A stretch of 13,899 nucleotides of DNA, taken from assembly GCA_938036405.1 (NCBI GenBank), contig CALHPT010000307.1, forward strand, positions 1-13,899, written 5' to 3'. The notes beneath the pieces were generated by a model that saw only the letters and a list, made by a program, of their open reading frames with translations, was not told where the DNA came from and made no database searches. A program made the translations under genes and the position numbers. This document shows, in pieces, positions 6,412-13,788 of this stretch. The DNA comes from an uncultured Tannerella sp. (GTDB taxonomy: Bacteria > Bacteroidota > Bacteroidia > Bacteroidales > Tannerellaceae). Every line of letters starts with the position of its first letter. Positions within the stretch are counted from its first letter, which is position 1.

Positions 6412-6666
6412 ATGAAAAAAGGACTTCATCCGGAAGGCTACCGCCAGGTGGCGTTCAAAGACATGTCGAACGAAGAGGTATTCATCACCCGCTCCACGAT
6501 CAACACGAAAGAGACGATCGAAATTGAAGGCGTGACCTATCCCTTGGTTAAGCTTGAAATCTCCAGCAGCTCGCACCCCTTCTACACGGGCAAAGCAAAA
6601 CTGGTAGACACCGCCGGCCGCGTCGACAAGTTCATGAGCCGCTATGGCAACCGCTACAAGAAGTAA
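6412..6666 (+). CDS. rpmE2: Ribosomal protein L31, type B (zinc-free)
   Basis: This 84-residue large-subunit ribosomal protein starts MKKGLHPEGYRQVAF, a type B L31 hallmark. It contains no cysteine, so it is the zinc-independent form, unlike type A L31 with its CxxC-type zinc ribbon. SSSSHPFYTGK and RVDKFMSRYGNRY are also characteristic. I chose the ATG at 6412 because it gives the family length. An in-frame upstream ATG at 6352 would overlap the -7 box and add 20 atypical residues. No SD is present; the leader is A-rich. It is a single-gene unit with its own promoter and terminator. In many bacteria type B L31 is induced by zinc limitation, but I see no Zur-like operator and cannot say whether that applies here. 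Confidence 0.96.
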   Translation: MKKGLHPEGYRQVAFKDMSNEEVFITRSTINTKETIEIEGVTYPLVKLEISSSSHPFYTGKAKLVDTAGRVDKFMSRYGNRYKK

Positions 6667-6691
6667 TCGCCAATCGGCTTTACCGACAACA

Positions 6692-6739
6692 GAGGCGGGC
6701 AGGTAGAACGAATCAGTTCTGCATGCCCGCTTCCTTTTT
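6692..6739 (+). terminator. Rho-independent terminator of rpmE2
   Basis: GAGGCGGGCA (6692-6701) pairs with TGCCCGCTTC (6724-6733) with one G-U pair. Inside it, AGAAC (6705-6709) pairs with GTTCT (6716-6720). TTTTT follows at 6735-6739. Confidence 0.88.
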
Positions 6740-6824
6740 CTCCCCCCCCCGTGGGACAGATAGCGCATAGAGCATCCCCGACAACGCGCGGTACCCAAGC
6801 GAAAATGCGGTTTCAAAATCCATC

Positions 6825-6832
6825 TATCTTTG
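6825..6832 (+). promoter_or_regulatory. -7 box upstream of tRNA-Ala
   Basis: TATCTTTG matches TAnnTTTG exactly and lies 33 bases before the mature tRNA 5' end. No good -33 TTTG is seen at the usual spacing. Confidence 0.6.
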
Positions 6833-6865
6833 CCCCGTCATTTCCGGAGGGAAACGGGCAAACAT

Positions 6866-6939
6866 GGGGCATTAGCTCATCTTGGTAGAGCATTTGGTTC
6901 GCAATCAAAAGGTGACGAGTTCGAGTCTCGTATGCTCCA
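6866..6939 (+). tRNA. tRNA-Ala (anticodon CGC)
   Basis: The cloverleaf is complete. The acceptor stem is GGGGCAT (6866-6872) with ATGCTCC (6932-6938), including the G3-U70 wobble that identifies alanine tRNAs. The D arm is GCTC/GAGC, the anticodon arm TTTGG/TCAAA with loop TTCGCAA (anticodon CGC at 6900-6902), and the T arm ACGAG/CTCGT with loop TTCGAGT. The discriminator is A and no CCA is encoded. It reads GCG codons, as expected in a GC-rich genome. Confidence 0.95.
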
Positions 6940-6979
6940 CTACTCTAAATTGTTTCACACAGCTTACACTGAAGAGAGG

Positions 6980-7017
6980 GCGTCCGACTTTGCCCTGTTG
7001 TAGAGCCGGGCGCTTTT
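6980..7017 (+). terminator. Candidate terminator after tRNA-Ala
   Basis: GCGTCCG (6980-6986) pairs with CGGGCGC (7007-7013) with one G-U pair, followed by TTTT at 7014-7017. The loop is 20 bases and the T-run short, so this is moderate evidence. The remaining gap to 7122 shows no other feature; I looked for a preQ1 riboswitch and did not find one. Confidence 0.45.
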
Positions 7018-7122
7018 CATTAGATCAAGATCAACGCTGGTCAATAAGCGGTCGCTGCCGTAAACAATACAAGGCCCCTCACTCCTCCCGTGTGCTTGAA
7101 CACCACGTTAAAAACAAGATAG

Positions 7123-7821
7123 ATGAAAAGTAAAGTATCCGTATCCTTCATGATGCTCGGCGTGCTCTTCTGCACCTGCTTGGTAGCGTCAAATCTGTTA
7201 GAGACCAAAGTCGTGCGGCTTTGGCAAATGGCCGATGGAAACATCCTTTCCGTCACCGCCGGCCTACTCGTCTTCCCCATTTCTTACATCATCAACGACT
7301 GCATCGCCGAGGTCTGGGGCTACCGCAAGGCACGCCTCATCATTTGGTTAGGCTTTGCAATGAACTTCCTCGTTATCGTCCTCAGCCAGGTAGCCGTTAT
7401 GCTACCCGCCGCGCCGTTTTGGGAGGGCGAGGAGGCCTTCAATTTTGTCTTCGGACTCGCCCCACGCATCGCTGCAGCCAGCCTACTGGCCTTCCTCGTT
7501 GGGTCGTTCCTCAACGCCTATGTGATGAGCCGCATGAAGATTCGGTCTGCAGGCCGCAACTTCTCAGCGCGCGCCATCCTCTCCACGTTGGTGGGTGAAA
7601 GTGCAGACTCGCTCCTCTTCTTCCCCATCGCTTTCGGTGGAATCATCCCGGCCGATGAGCTACTGAAGATGATCGCAGTGCAGGCACTGCTCAAGACGCT
7701 CTATGAAATCCTCATCCTGCCCGTGACCATTCGCGTGGTGCATTACATCAAGCGCGTCGACGAAACAGATGCATACGACGAGGGTATCTCATACAACGTT
7801 TGGAAGGTTAAGGAGCTATGA
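7123..7821 (+). CDS. yhhQ: Queuosine precursor transporter, YhhQ family
   Basis: This 232-residue inner-membrane protein has about six hydrophobic segments. The first (near 8-24) contains CTCLVASNLLETK, and another contains FPISYIINDCIAEVWGYRKARLIIW, both typical of the YhhQ/VUT family that imports queuosine precursors (preQ0/preQ1). GESADSLLFFPIAF near 158-171 is another family segment. It overlaps queC by ATGA, so it is co-translated with a preQ0 biosynthesis enzyme. This supports the substrate call and suggests both salvage and synthesis. It begins 105 bases after the candidate tRNA terminator with only weak leader signals (ACAAGATAG before the ATG). Confidence 0.92.
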   Translation: MKSKVSVSFMMLGVLFCTCLVASNLLETKVVRLWQMADGNILSVTAGLLVFPISYIINDCIAEVWGYRKARLIIWLGFAMNFLVIVLSQVAVMLPAAPFWEGEEAFNFVFGLAPRIAAASLLAFLVGSFLNAYVMSRMKIRSAGRNFSARAILSTLVGESADSLLFFPIAFGGIIPADELLKMIAVQALLKTLYEILILPVTIRVVHYIKRVDETDAYDEGISYNVWKVKEL

Positions 7822-8483
7822 AAACCGATACACGTCACGACGTCGCGCTCGTCGTCTTCAGCGGTGGACAAGACTCCACCACATGCCTCTTTTGGGCCAA
7901 GGAACACTTCGCAGAGGTCCACGCACTGACCTTCCTATACGGCCAAAAGCACCGTGAGGAGGTCAACGTGGCGCAACGTATCGCCCGTACGGCTGATGTA
8001 GCGTGGGACGTGCTCGACGCGTCTTTCATCGCCTCCCTCGGCACCAGTTCCCTCACCGACACCCGCATACTCATGGACAGTGAGAAGCCCGCAGAGGGCC
8101 CACCAAACACGTTCGTGCCCGGTCGTAATCTCTTTTTCTTGAGTATGGCCGCTGTCTACGCTGCCGAACGTGGCATCCGTCACCTCGTTACAGGCGTCTC
8201 TGAGACCGATTTCAGTGGCTATCCTGACTGCCGCGACACGTTTGTTCGTTCGCTTAACGTCACGCTCAACCTGGCAATGGATGCACAGTTCGTCATCCAT
8301 ACCCCGCTTATGTGGCTCGACAAGGCCGACGTCTGGGCTCTCTCCGACCGCCTCGGCGTCTTCGACCTCGTCCGCCGCGAGACCCTCACGTGTTACAACG
8401 GCGTCCTTGGCGACGGTTGTGGGCATTGTCCCGCTTGTCGCCTGCGCCATGAAGGACTGGAGCGTTACCTCGCCCGCCCCTAA
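7818..8483 (+). CDS. queC: 7-cyano-7-deazaguanine (preQ0) synthase QueC
   Basis: This 221-residue cytoplasmic enzyme converts 7-carboxy-7-deazaguanine, ATP and ammonia to preQ0 for queuosine in tRNA. The PP-loop ATP pyrophosphatase motif FSGGQDSTT is at 14-22, VPGRN at 100-104, and ETDFSGYPDCR at 129-139. The C-terminal zinc site uses C192, C201, C204 and C207 (CYNGVLGDGCGHCPACRLR). The length is normal. AAGGAG (7810-7815) gives an SD with short spacing, inside the end of yhhQ. The other pathway genes (folE, queD, queE, queF) are not in the window. A terminator follows. Confidence 0.97.
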   Translation: MKTDTRHDVALVVFSGGQDSTTCLFWAKEHFAEVHALTFLYGQKHREEVNVAQRIARTADVAWDVLDASFIASLGTSSLTDTRILMDSEKPAEGPPNTFVPGRNLFFLSMAAVYAAERGIRHLVTGVSETDFSGYPDCRDTFVRSLNVTLNLAMDAQFVIHTPLMWLDKADVWALSDRLGVFDLVRRETLTCYNGVLGDGCGHCPACRLRHEGLERYLARP

Positions 8484-8510
8484 CCCCTCTCACATACACC
8501 AATAGCAAAA

Positions 8511-8552
8511 AGGCTCGTAAGGCATAATCCCCTCTACGAGCCTCTTTTTTTC
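8511..8552 (+). terminator. Rho-independent terminator of yhhQ-queC
   Basis: AGGCTCGTA (8511-8519) pairs perfectly with TACGAGCCT (8535-8543) over a 15-base loop. An A-run precedes and TTTTTTTT (8545-8552) follows, so it may also work in the reverse direction. Confidence 0.92.
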
Positions 8553-8631
8553 AGCCATGCATATTTCGAATAGATAGGTTACGACAGTGGACCGATGATT
8601 ATGCAGACTTCATAGCATCATCCCGTAAATA

Positions 8632-8710
8632 CCGACTTCATTTCTCTGTGAAGACCAACTTCATTTCTCTGTGAAGACCAACTTAATCTCTCTGTGAAGA
8701 CCAACTTAAT
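8632..8710. repeat. 23-bp tandem repeat, three full copies plus a partial
   Basis: Copies start at 8632, 8655 and 8678, with a partial at 8701. The unit is close to CCAACTTCATTTCTCTGTGAAGA. CTTCA and TGAAG within each unit can form a 5-bp hairpin. The third copy has drifted (CTTAATCTC), partly losing the pairing. Confidence 0.9.
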
Positions 8711-8772
8711 AGCACTATCAATACGGTCTTTATTGTGCTGTTAAGCAGGCTTCACAGGGCCGCATATGAAGC
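8705..8772. other. Two consecutive hairpins after the 23-bp repeats
   Basis: CTTAATAGCAC (8705-8715) pairs with GTGCTGTTAAG (8735-8745) with one G-U pair. Directly after it, GCTTCA (8749-8754) pairs with TGAAGC (8767-8772). The first arm is the continuation of the partial fourth repeat copy. Together with the repeats this makes a run of possible hairpins from 8632 to 8772, of unknown function. Confidence 0.65.
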
Positions 8773-9072
8773 AATAACTGCTGTAAATGAAGCCGCCCCT
8801 ATCAAGCCAGACTTAAAAGCTGTCTTGAATTTATTGGATGATTGTTTTAAGGAGGCCTTTGGACGGAGCTTTTCCCCTTCTATTTCGGGGCTATCTAGGT
8901 CTGTTTCCGCCCTTTTGTTTCCTCGTTTTCGTTACGTAGCTCGCTATGCTCCTTAAAAGATGAAACAAATCCCTGAAAATATCCGCTGTATATCCTCCGA
9001 AATAAATTCCAAACAGCTTCTTAATTCCCATAGAATCATCTTTACCGGTTATGTCTGAGTTGAGATCGGTAT
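8773..9072. other. Gene-poor stretch
   Basis: No convincing gene. A 73-codon plus-strand frame (8735-8956) and a 69-codon minus-strand frame (8891-9100) are open, but neither has a recognisable family, a good ribosome site or GC-rich neighbour-like codon use. The plus frame has a plausible helical start (YEAITAVNEAAPIKPDLKAV), so a decayed gene fragment is possible. Confidence 0.4.
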
Positions 9073-9113
9073 ATAAAAAATAGAAGCCCCGAGACATCAC
9101 GCCCCAGGGCCTC
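9073..9113 (-). terminator. Rho-independent terminator of the T9SS-sorted protein gene
   Basis: On the minus strand, GAGGCCC (9113-9107) pairs with GGGCTTC (9089-9083) with one G-U pair. The T-run TTTTTT (9080-9075) follows. It lies 73 bases beyond the stop codon at 9186. Confidence 0.75.
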
Positions 9114-9127
9114 CCACAAAAAAAGCT

Positions 9128-9334
9128 ATGAAACTAAAATCTTTACAGACTCAACTCTTATCTCTTTTATTCGTAAGCGCAACACTTACTTCACAATCAC
9201 TTTATGCGTATTTCCATTTCCTAAAGCCACTACATAGAAGCCTGCCGGAAGAGCCGTACGAACCGTCTGGCCTGCAGAGAGAGTCATCGTACGAACCAAC
9301 GCGCCACTCACATTATAAACTTTGGCCGTGTTAG
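9128..9334 (+). other. Open frame starting with a signal-peptide-like sequence, antisense to the T9SS gene end
   Basis: A 68-codon plus-strand frame begins with a lysine-containing n-region (MKLK), then a hydrophobic core (LLSLLFVSATLT) and a possible cleavage site after SLYA. From about residue 20 onward it is simply the complement of the sorting-domain coding sequence on the other strand. It may be chance, or the 5' remnant of another exported-protein gene left by rearrangement. I do not call it a gene. Confidence 0.25.
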
Positions 9335-11525
9335 CCGTAGGACTCGTCACATAGAGCACCTCACGTTCTGCGTAGATCGACGTACCGTCAGCTTCCACAT
9401 TACTGTTCGGGGCTGCAAAAGAGATTCGCAGATCGATCGCTTCACGAATCCGGTAAATCGTTACCGTATAAGTACCATCGCCATTGCTGACTACACGTAC
9501 ACCTTGTTTGTCGGGGATTGAGGTTCTTCCCGTCTCTACCACCGGCACCTTACCGGCATTCACGCCCGTAGGCATCAATCGGAACATCATATTGTTGCCT
9601 GAATTTACATGGTAAATACCAGGAGCATAGCTCGATATCAAGCCTGGCACCTCAGGGAGCACAACCTGGCGAACAAGACTAGCAGCATGAGCAGGACCTA
9701 TCAAAGTGTCCTTTGTATAGTGGAAGAACTGAACCTCTGCACAGGCATTGGGCTCTCTGAGCCACACCGTACGATCGCTATTTTTGAAATAATCCATCTG
9801 ATCTGCGGTAAAGGGGCGCTCTTCACCCGTTTCTGGGTCGCGTGCCAGTTCCCAGTGCAACCCACGATCTATACTTCTAAAGACGTAATTCGAGCCACCC
9901 GTAATATTCAATTTAAAGACTCCTTTATAAGCGGGGGCACGCTCAATGAATTCTATATTTGTTGTGATACCAGTAAAGAATTTAAAAAGGTTTCCACTGG
10001 GTGATTTAAGTGTATCACAGCCTCCACCAACAATACATGCCATGATACCACCTTCCTTACCATTATCCCGAAGAGGGACCGTAAGAGTCTTAAAGGGAAT
10101 TGTTATAAGAGAGTCGCCTCCGGCTAACTTCACCGTATCCGGTAGTGGACTTCCATCCGCCCTCCTTATATTTTCTTTTGAGGCAATCCCCAAATAAGTA
10201 AGCGTGACTTCGCGATCACTAGGGTCGGGCCGAAACTTAAGGGTCATTGATTGGGCACAGCCACTATAAAGATGATCTGAACCATATCGATCCCATCTCG
10301 AATCCCAAGCTCCCATATAAGGCTGATTAACCCCCACTTCTGGTGTACCTAAATCAAGGTTTGCCAAGAAAACTGCAGATCCATATGAGTTATCCTGCTT
10401 ATTACATATTGCCAACTTCAGATGGTAGCGCTCGCCCCGTATCAAATTACGAGCCACAGCAGTCAAAACCGTTGTTTGACCATCATACTCCATATAACCA
10501 TTTCCATCCCTAGGATTCATCCATGTCCATTGAGGATCCACTGCGATAGTACTGCCACTTGGAAGCGGAAAACCTGTTCCTATAGCAGTAGCATGAGCAG
10601 TGGCAAATCCTGTCGTATCAGGCTTCCCCGCATAGCCAGCCACAGTCTCATTCGCATTATATCCCCAATTAGAGTTAGAAATAGTCACTGCTGAGTCATT
10701 GGGGAACTTCGAAATATTTGTAACGCTCCCCGGGACTCCGACCTTGGAAACAAAGAAGCCAAATGCATCATTAACACCATGTTGGTTTGAAAAATCTCCA
10801 TATTCCTCAGAAGCAAATACAAAATCAAAAGTAGCCTTATCTGTATAAGGGATAAAATCGAATTCTAGAATGGAGCCCGATGTTACATTTGTACATATGG
10901 TTGACAAATCGGGATCACCAGTAACTGAGACTCCACCACCCATCATTCCGGTGCTAATATTTGGGCCTTCAGCCAAAAGTGTTGGGCCTGTAGCCAAAAG
11001 CAATCCTCGCTCTATTCCTAATCTTCCATTAGGAAAGTCGGCTCGAGAGGGCCACCCAAGCTGACCTCCCTCAAAGTAAGTCAACGAACGATCATTTCCA
11101 GTCCAAGCTGAACCATTCCAGTTATACCCTCTAAAAGTCACATTAGAAATTGCTGACTCTGCAGCCGGATTCTTTAAGAGCACCTTCTTCACAAATTGTT
11201 CTGGGGTATAGTTGTGATAGATCGGATGATAATTTGACGGATTATCAGGATCACGATCAATCTTTATACTACCCGGATGAGGAGTGGCGAGACGACTAGA
11301 AGAGCGTAATTGAGCTTTACCCTCATTCTCTACGATCATCGTTGCGCGCTTCTCAGCCCAATGCGTGGGGACACCTTGGGCGATATACCCCTGTTTGAGG
11401 GAGTCAATACGGGTTTGTTGTTCAACTGTGAATGTGTTCACACGCTGCGCTTTGACAGCAGTGGAGAACACAACCCCTGAGCTAAGCAACAGGACGGCTG
11501 CACATAGTCGTGTAATCTTCTTCAT
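9186..11525 (-). CDS. Choice-of-anchor L domain protein with T9SS C-terminal sorting domain
   Basis: This 779-residue protein is predicted to be exported. Residues 1-27 form a Sec signal peptide (KKITR, a hydrophobic core, then AVKAQ). Residues about 120-395 match the choice-of-anchor L domain, with ERGLLLATG (172-180), the hallmark FDFVFASEEYGDF (233-245), NDAFGFFVS (252-260) and a closing AVFLANLDLG. Residues about 400-700 are a linker or beta-rich region I cannot assign. Residues about 715-779 form a T9SS type A sorting domain (ILYV-type strand, KVYNVSGALVRTMTL, LPAGFYVVALGNGNTHKVIVK). The protein should therefore cross the outer membrane by T9SS and be attached to the surface or released. 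Base composition is visibly more AT-rich than the neighbouring genes, which hints at transfer or different selection. The leader contains AAATAGAA without an SD. Cargo function (adhesin, enzyme or structural) is unknown. Confidence 0.92.
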   Translation of the reverse strand: MKKITRLCAAVLLLSSGVVFSTAVKAQRVNTFTVEQQTRIDSLKQGYIAQGVPTHWAEKRATMIVENEGKAQLRSSSRLATPHPGSIKIDRDPDNPSNYHPIYHNYTPEQFVKKVLLKNPAAESAISNVTFRGYNWNGSAWTGNDRSLTYFEGGQLGWPSRADFPNGRLGIERGLLLATGPTLLAEGPNISTGMMGGGVSVTGDPDLSTICTNVTSGSILEFDFIPYTDKATFDFVFASEEYGDFSNQHGVNDAFGFFVSKVGVPGSVTNISKFPNDSAVTISNSNWGYNANETVAGYAGKPDTTGFATAHATAIGTGFPLPSGSTIAVDPQWTWMNPRDGNGYMEYDGQTTVLTAVARNLIRGERYHLKLAICNKQDNSYGSAVFLANLDLGTPEVGVNQPYMGAWDSRWDRYGSDHLYSGCAQSMTLKFRPDPSDREVTLTYLGIASKENIRRADGSPLPDTVKLAGGDSLITIPFKTLTVPLRDNGKEGGIMACIVGGGCDTLKSPSGNLFKFFTGITTNIEFIERAPAYKGVFKLNITGGSNYVFRSIDRGLHWELARDPETGEERPFTADQMDYFKNSDRTVWLREPNACAEVQFFHYTKDTLIGPAHAASLVRQVVLPEVPGLISSYAPGIYHVNSGNNMMFRLMPTGVNAGKVPVVETGRTSIPDKQGVRVVSNGDGTYTVTIYRIREAIDLRISFAAPNSNVEADGTSIYAEREVLYVTSPTANTAKVYNVSGALVRTMTLSAGQTVRTALPAGFYVVALGNGNTHKVIVK

Positions 11526-11728
11526 TTAGTGTAATTCTATTTCTTTAATACGGAATCGGAAAGAGAAAGGCTGATAATTGATTTGTTTGTATGGTGCATT
11601 CCCCTTTCCGAATGCGGAGACAAAGAAGAAAAGGATTCTTCGAATACGCAACTTCGCACGGAGCAAAAAGGCGCTCCATTAGTGTTTTTGCATGAATTAC
11701 AAATTTGCTATGCCCTCTCAACTGGAAG
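11526..11728. other. Intergenic leader of the T9SS gene and tail of the glycosyltransferase gene
   Basis: No gene is seen. A small GC hairpin (GGAGC at 11660-11664 with GCTCC at 11673-11677) lies in the middle without a convincing T-run on the minus strand. I see no exact TAnnTTTG box; on the minus strand, CTTCTTTG with TTGC 19 bases upstream is a weak promoter possibility. Confidence 0.4.
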
Positions 11729-12703
11729 TTAGCGATGGATAGGACTCTCAGTAGTAGATTCCAAATCAGTGCAATTACGACGCTCATCAATGATGTATTC
11801 GGGGCGGTTTTTGATCTCGTCGAAAAGGACGCCAATGTATTGCCCGAGGACACCGATCGTGAGCAGTTGCACGCCTCCGAAGAAAATTATGGCTGTCATG
11901 ATGGAGCTCCAGCCGGTCTCAGCGTGGCTGAAACCACAGACTTTACCCAATAGCGTCCAAAGAGCAAGCAGAATACCCACAACGACGGCCAGAAAACCGA
12001 GACTTGAAGCCAATTTCAACGGTTTCTTGGAGAAATAGAGCAGGGCATTGGATGCGAAGCGGAGCATTTTGCTCAAGGGATATTTCGTTTCGCCAGCCAC
12101 GCGTGCCTTGCGTTCGTAATAGAAGGGCACTTGCTTGAATCCGATCCAACTGACTAGGCCGCGGATGTACTTCCCATGCTCGTTCAGGCGATTGAATTGG
12201 TCCATGATCTTGCGGTCGATAAGACGGAAATCGCCCGTGTCAAGTGGGAATTCGACCTCACTCATGCGGTTCATCGTGCGATAGAACATGCGTGCAGAGA
12301 GGCGTTTGAAAAGAGTCTCCTTCTCGCGCGATCGACGGACGCAATAGACGCTGTTGGCGCCTTCACGTTCGCGAAGGGCAAGGATGTCGGGGATCAGTTC
12401 GGGGGGGTCTTGTAGGTCAGCATCCATGATCACGGCCAGATCGGCAGAGCATTGGTGGATACCGGCCGAAACGGCTGGCTGATGGCCAAAGTTGCGGGAG
12501 AAGTGGAGCACCTTGACTTTCGGATCGCCAGCGGCCAGCTCGTCGAGTATGCCACGCGTACCGTCGCGGCTGCCATCGTTGACGTAGATGATTTCGCCCT
12601 CGCAGGGCAGGCGATCAATCACGGCGCGTGTGCGTCGATACGATTCGGCCAGCACGGCCTCCTCGTTATAACAGGGAATGATGATGGATAGGCGCTGTGT
12701 CAT
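11729..12703 (-). CDS. Family 2 glycosyltransferase, GtrB/ArnC/DPM1-like membrane type
   Basis: This 324-residue protein probably transfers a sugar from a nucleotide donor to a polyprenyl phosphate at the inner membrane, for cell-surface glycan or lipid modification. The N-terminal GT-A domain starts LSIIIPCYNEE (5-15), with VNDGSRDGT (41-49), the metal-binding MDADLQDPPE (93-102) and TGDFRLIDRK (156-165). Two C-terminal membrane helices follow (about 234-256 and 267-293), as in GtrB and ArnC relatives. The sugar cannot be told from sequence. Its start overlaps the upstream gene's stop by ATGA, with GGAGGA just upstream, so the two genes are one operon. No wzx/wzy or other glycosyltransferase is adjacent. 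Confidence 0.92.
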   Translation of the reverse strand: MTQRLSIIIPCYNEEAVLAESYRRTRAVIDRLPCEGEIIYVNDGSRDGTRGILDELAAGDPKVKVLHFSRNFGHQPAVSAGIHQCSADLAVIMDADLQDPPELIPDILALREREGANSVYCVRRSREKETLFKRLSARMFYRTMNRMSEVEFPLDTGDFRLIDRKIMDQFNRLNEHGKYIRGLVSWIGFKQVPFYYERKARVAGETKYPLSKMLRFASNALLYFSKKPLKLASSLGFLAVVVGILLALWTLLGKVCGFSHAETGWSSIMTAIIFFGGVQLLTIGVLGQYIGVLFDEIKNRPEYIIDERRNCTDLESTTESPIHR

Positions 12704-13455
12704 TGCTCTTCCTCCAAAAAGTTTTTCTTGCGACTGCCACGGATGGTAGCGTAAATTTCCTCCTCACTCATCTCCTTCACATTCGTGATGGTGTACGTCT
12801 TCTCCAAGAAGTTGCCATACTGATTGCATTCGCTGATGACACCGTCAAGCAACGTCTTCAGATCCGTGCGAATGGGCATGAGCACCACCAGCTCGGCATA
12901 GTCCGGGTGCACCGTAAGGCGCTCGATGTCCCAATCGGCATGCTGCAACGCGAAGTTGAACTCACGCTCCACCACATCACGCCGATAGCCCTCGATCGTC
13001 ATGCCCTCGGCCGCGGGGAACAGCAGGTAGAAGCGCAACTTTTGCCCCTTGCCCCCCAGCCCGGTAGAGATGTAAATCTGCTTTTCATCAGAGAATTCCG
13101 ACTCCAGAATGATGCGTCCCTCCATGAGCGCCATGTAGGCCCAGTCCTGCATTTCACGATCGGCCAGCCGGACGTAGCGCTCCAGGCGTCGGTAGGCCGT
13201 CACGTCGCCAGAGATGGCGAAGATGGCCAGGATGCGCCGCTTATATTCCTTCGTCGATTCAGGGTTATAGAGGTCTATTTCAAGTGCCTCAATGTCTCCC
13301 TCCGTCCACGGGATCTGCTCCTGCTTCAGCCGGTTTGAGAATTGGAAATACTCCATCTGTCGCTCCACCGGAACCTGCTGTTCGAGCACATGGAAATACC
13401 CATCTGTTTCGGCCAGAAACTTCTGGAATTGATTGAATTCAGTTTGTTGTATCAT
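12700..13455 (-). CDS. Hypothetical protein, HEAT-like helical segment
   Basis: I do not recognise a named family for this 251-residue, probably cytoplasmic protein. I chose the ATG at 13455 (MIQQTEFNQF) because AAGGAG lies seven bases upstream and a -7 box stands at 13504-13497. A longer frame from 13518 would run over that promoter box. Residues about 66-118 form paired amphipathic helices (YKRRILAIFAISGDVTAYRR, then DREMQDWAYMALMEGRIILE) reminiscent of HEAT-type repeats. A beta-rich middle part follows (QIYISTGLGG, KLRFYLLF). The C-terminus is charged. There is no signal peptide. It is translationally coupled to the membrane glycosyltransferase, so it may act with it or simply share the promoter. 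Confidence 0.85.
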   Translation of the reverse strand: MIQQTEFNQFQKFLAETDGYFHVLEQQVPVERQMEYFQFSNRLKQEQIPWTEGDIEALEIDLYNPESTKEYKRRILAIFAISGDVTAYRRLERYVRLADREMQDWAYMALMEGRIILESEFSDEKQIYISTGLGGKGQKLRFYLLFPAAEGMTIEGYRRDVVEREFNFALQHADWDIERLTVHPDYAELVVLMPIRTDLKTLLDGVISECNQYGNFLEKTYTITNVKEMSEEEIYATIRGSRKKNFLEEEQ

Positions 13456-13496
13456 TTTATTCTCCTTGAACTCCCCCCCTTCAGCAGCGGGGTGAG

Positions 13497-13504
13497 CAAA
13501 AGTA
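13497..13504 (-). promoter_or_regulatory. -7 box of the hypothetical protein-glycosyltransferase operon
   Basis: On the minus strand TACTTTTG (13504 to 13497) matches TAnnTTTG exactly and is the same octamer as in the rpmE2 promoter. It gives a leader of roughly 35 bases before the ATG at 13455. The only TTTG upstream (13519-13516) is too close for the usual 19-base spacing. Confidence 0.6.
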
Positions 13505-13788
13505 TTTCTTTTCACCAAACCCTGAAGCAGCTCGCTCTACAGGCCGTTTAGGCCTTTCTACAGCCGCCTCTGCGAGCGTTTCACAACGACGTTCCACAAC
13601 TTCACCATCCGCACACCGTCCTGCACGATGATTCAAAAATACTTCATTGATCAGCAACCCCAAAACAAGTTCCTTGAAATCAAATGACAGCGTCAATCAT
13701 TCCTTTCCCTATGGAATAAGATAAAACACGTGGGTGCTTTTTTCAAAACACAATAGATTAAGATCAACTACATGAAGCATATAATGCT
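13505..13788. other. Gene-poor stretch, GC-rich then AT-rich
   Basis: No gene is supported. A 71-codon minus-strand frame (13481-13696) is open but overlaps the promoter and resembles nothing I know. Composition changes sharply near 13640-13690, from moderately GC-rich to strongly AT-rich, leading into the 42-bp repeats. Confidence 0.5.

Noticed and set aside
6940..7122. preQ1 riboswitch upstream of yhhQ-queC
   Set aside because: I found no match to the known preQ1-I core pattern; the GC hairpin there fits a tRNA terminator better.
6882..7133. 83-codon frame starting inside the tRNA
   Set aside because: Its first residues are just the translated tRNA-Ala sequence, and it extends through the candidate terminator.
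8735..8956. 73-codon plus-strand frame as a real small gene
   Set aside because: It begins inside the hairpin region, has no ribosome site and no recognisable family; kept only as a note in the gene-poor stretch.
13456..13518. Upstream start of the hypothetical protein at 13518
   Set aside because: It would precede the likely transcription start, while the ATG at 13455 has a good SD.
13481..13696. 71-codon minus-strand frame
   Set aside because: It overlaps the promoter of the downstream operon and resembles no family I know.
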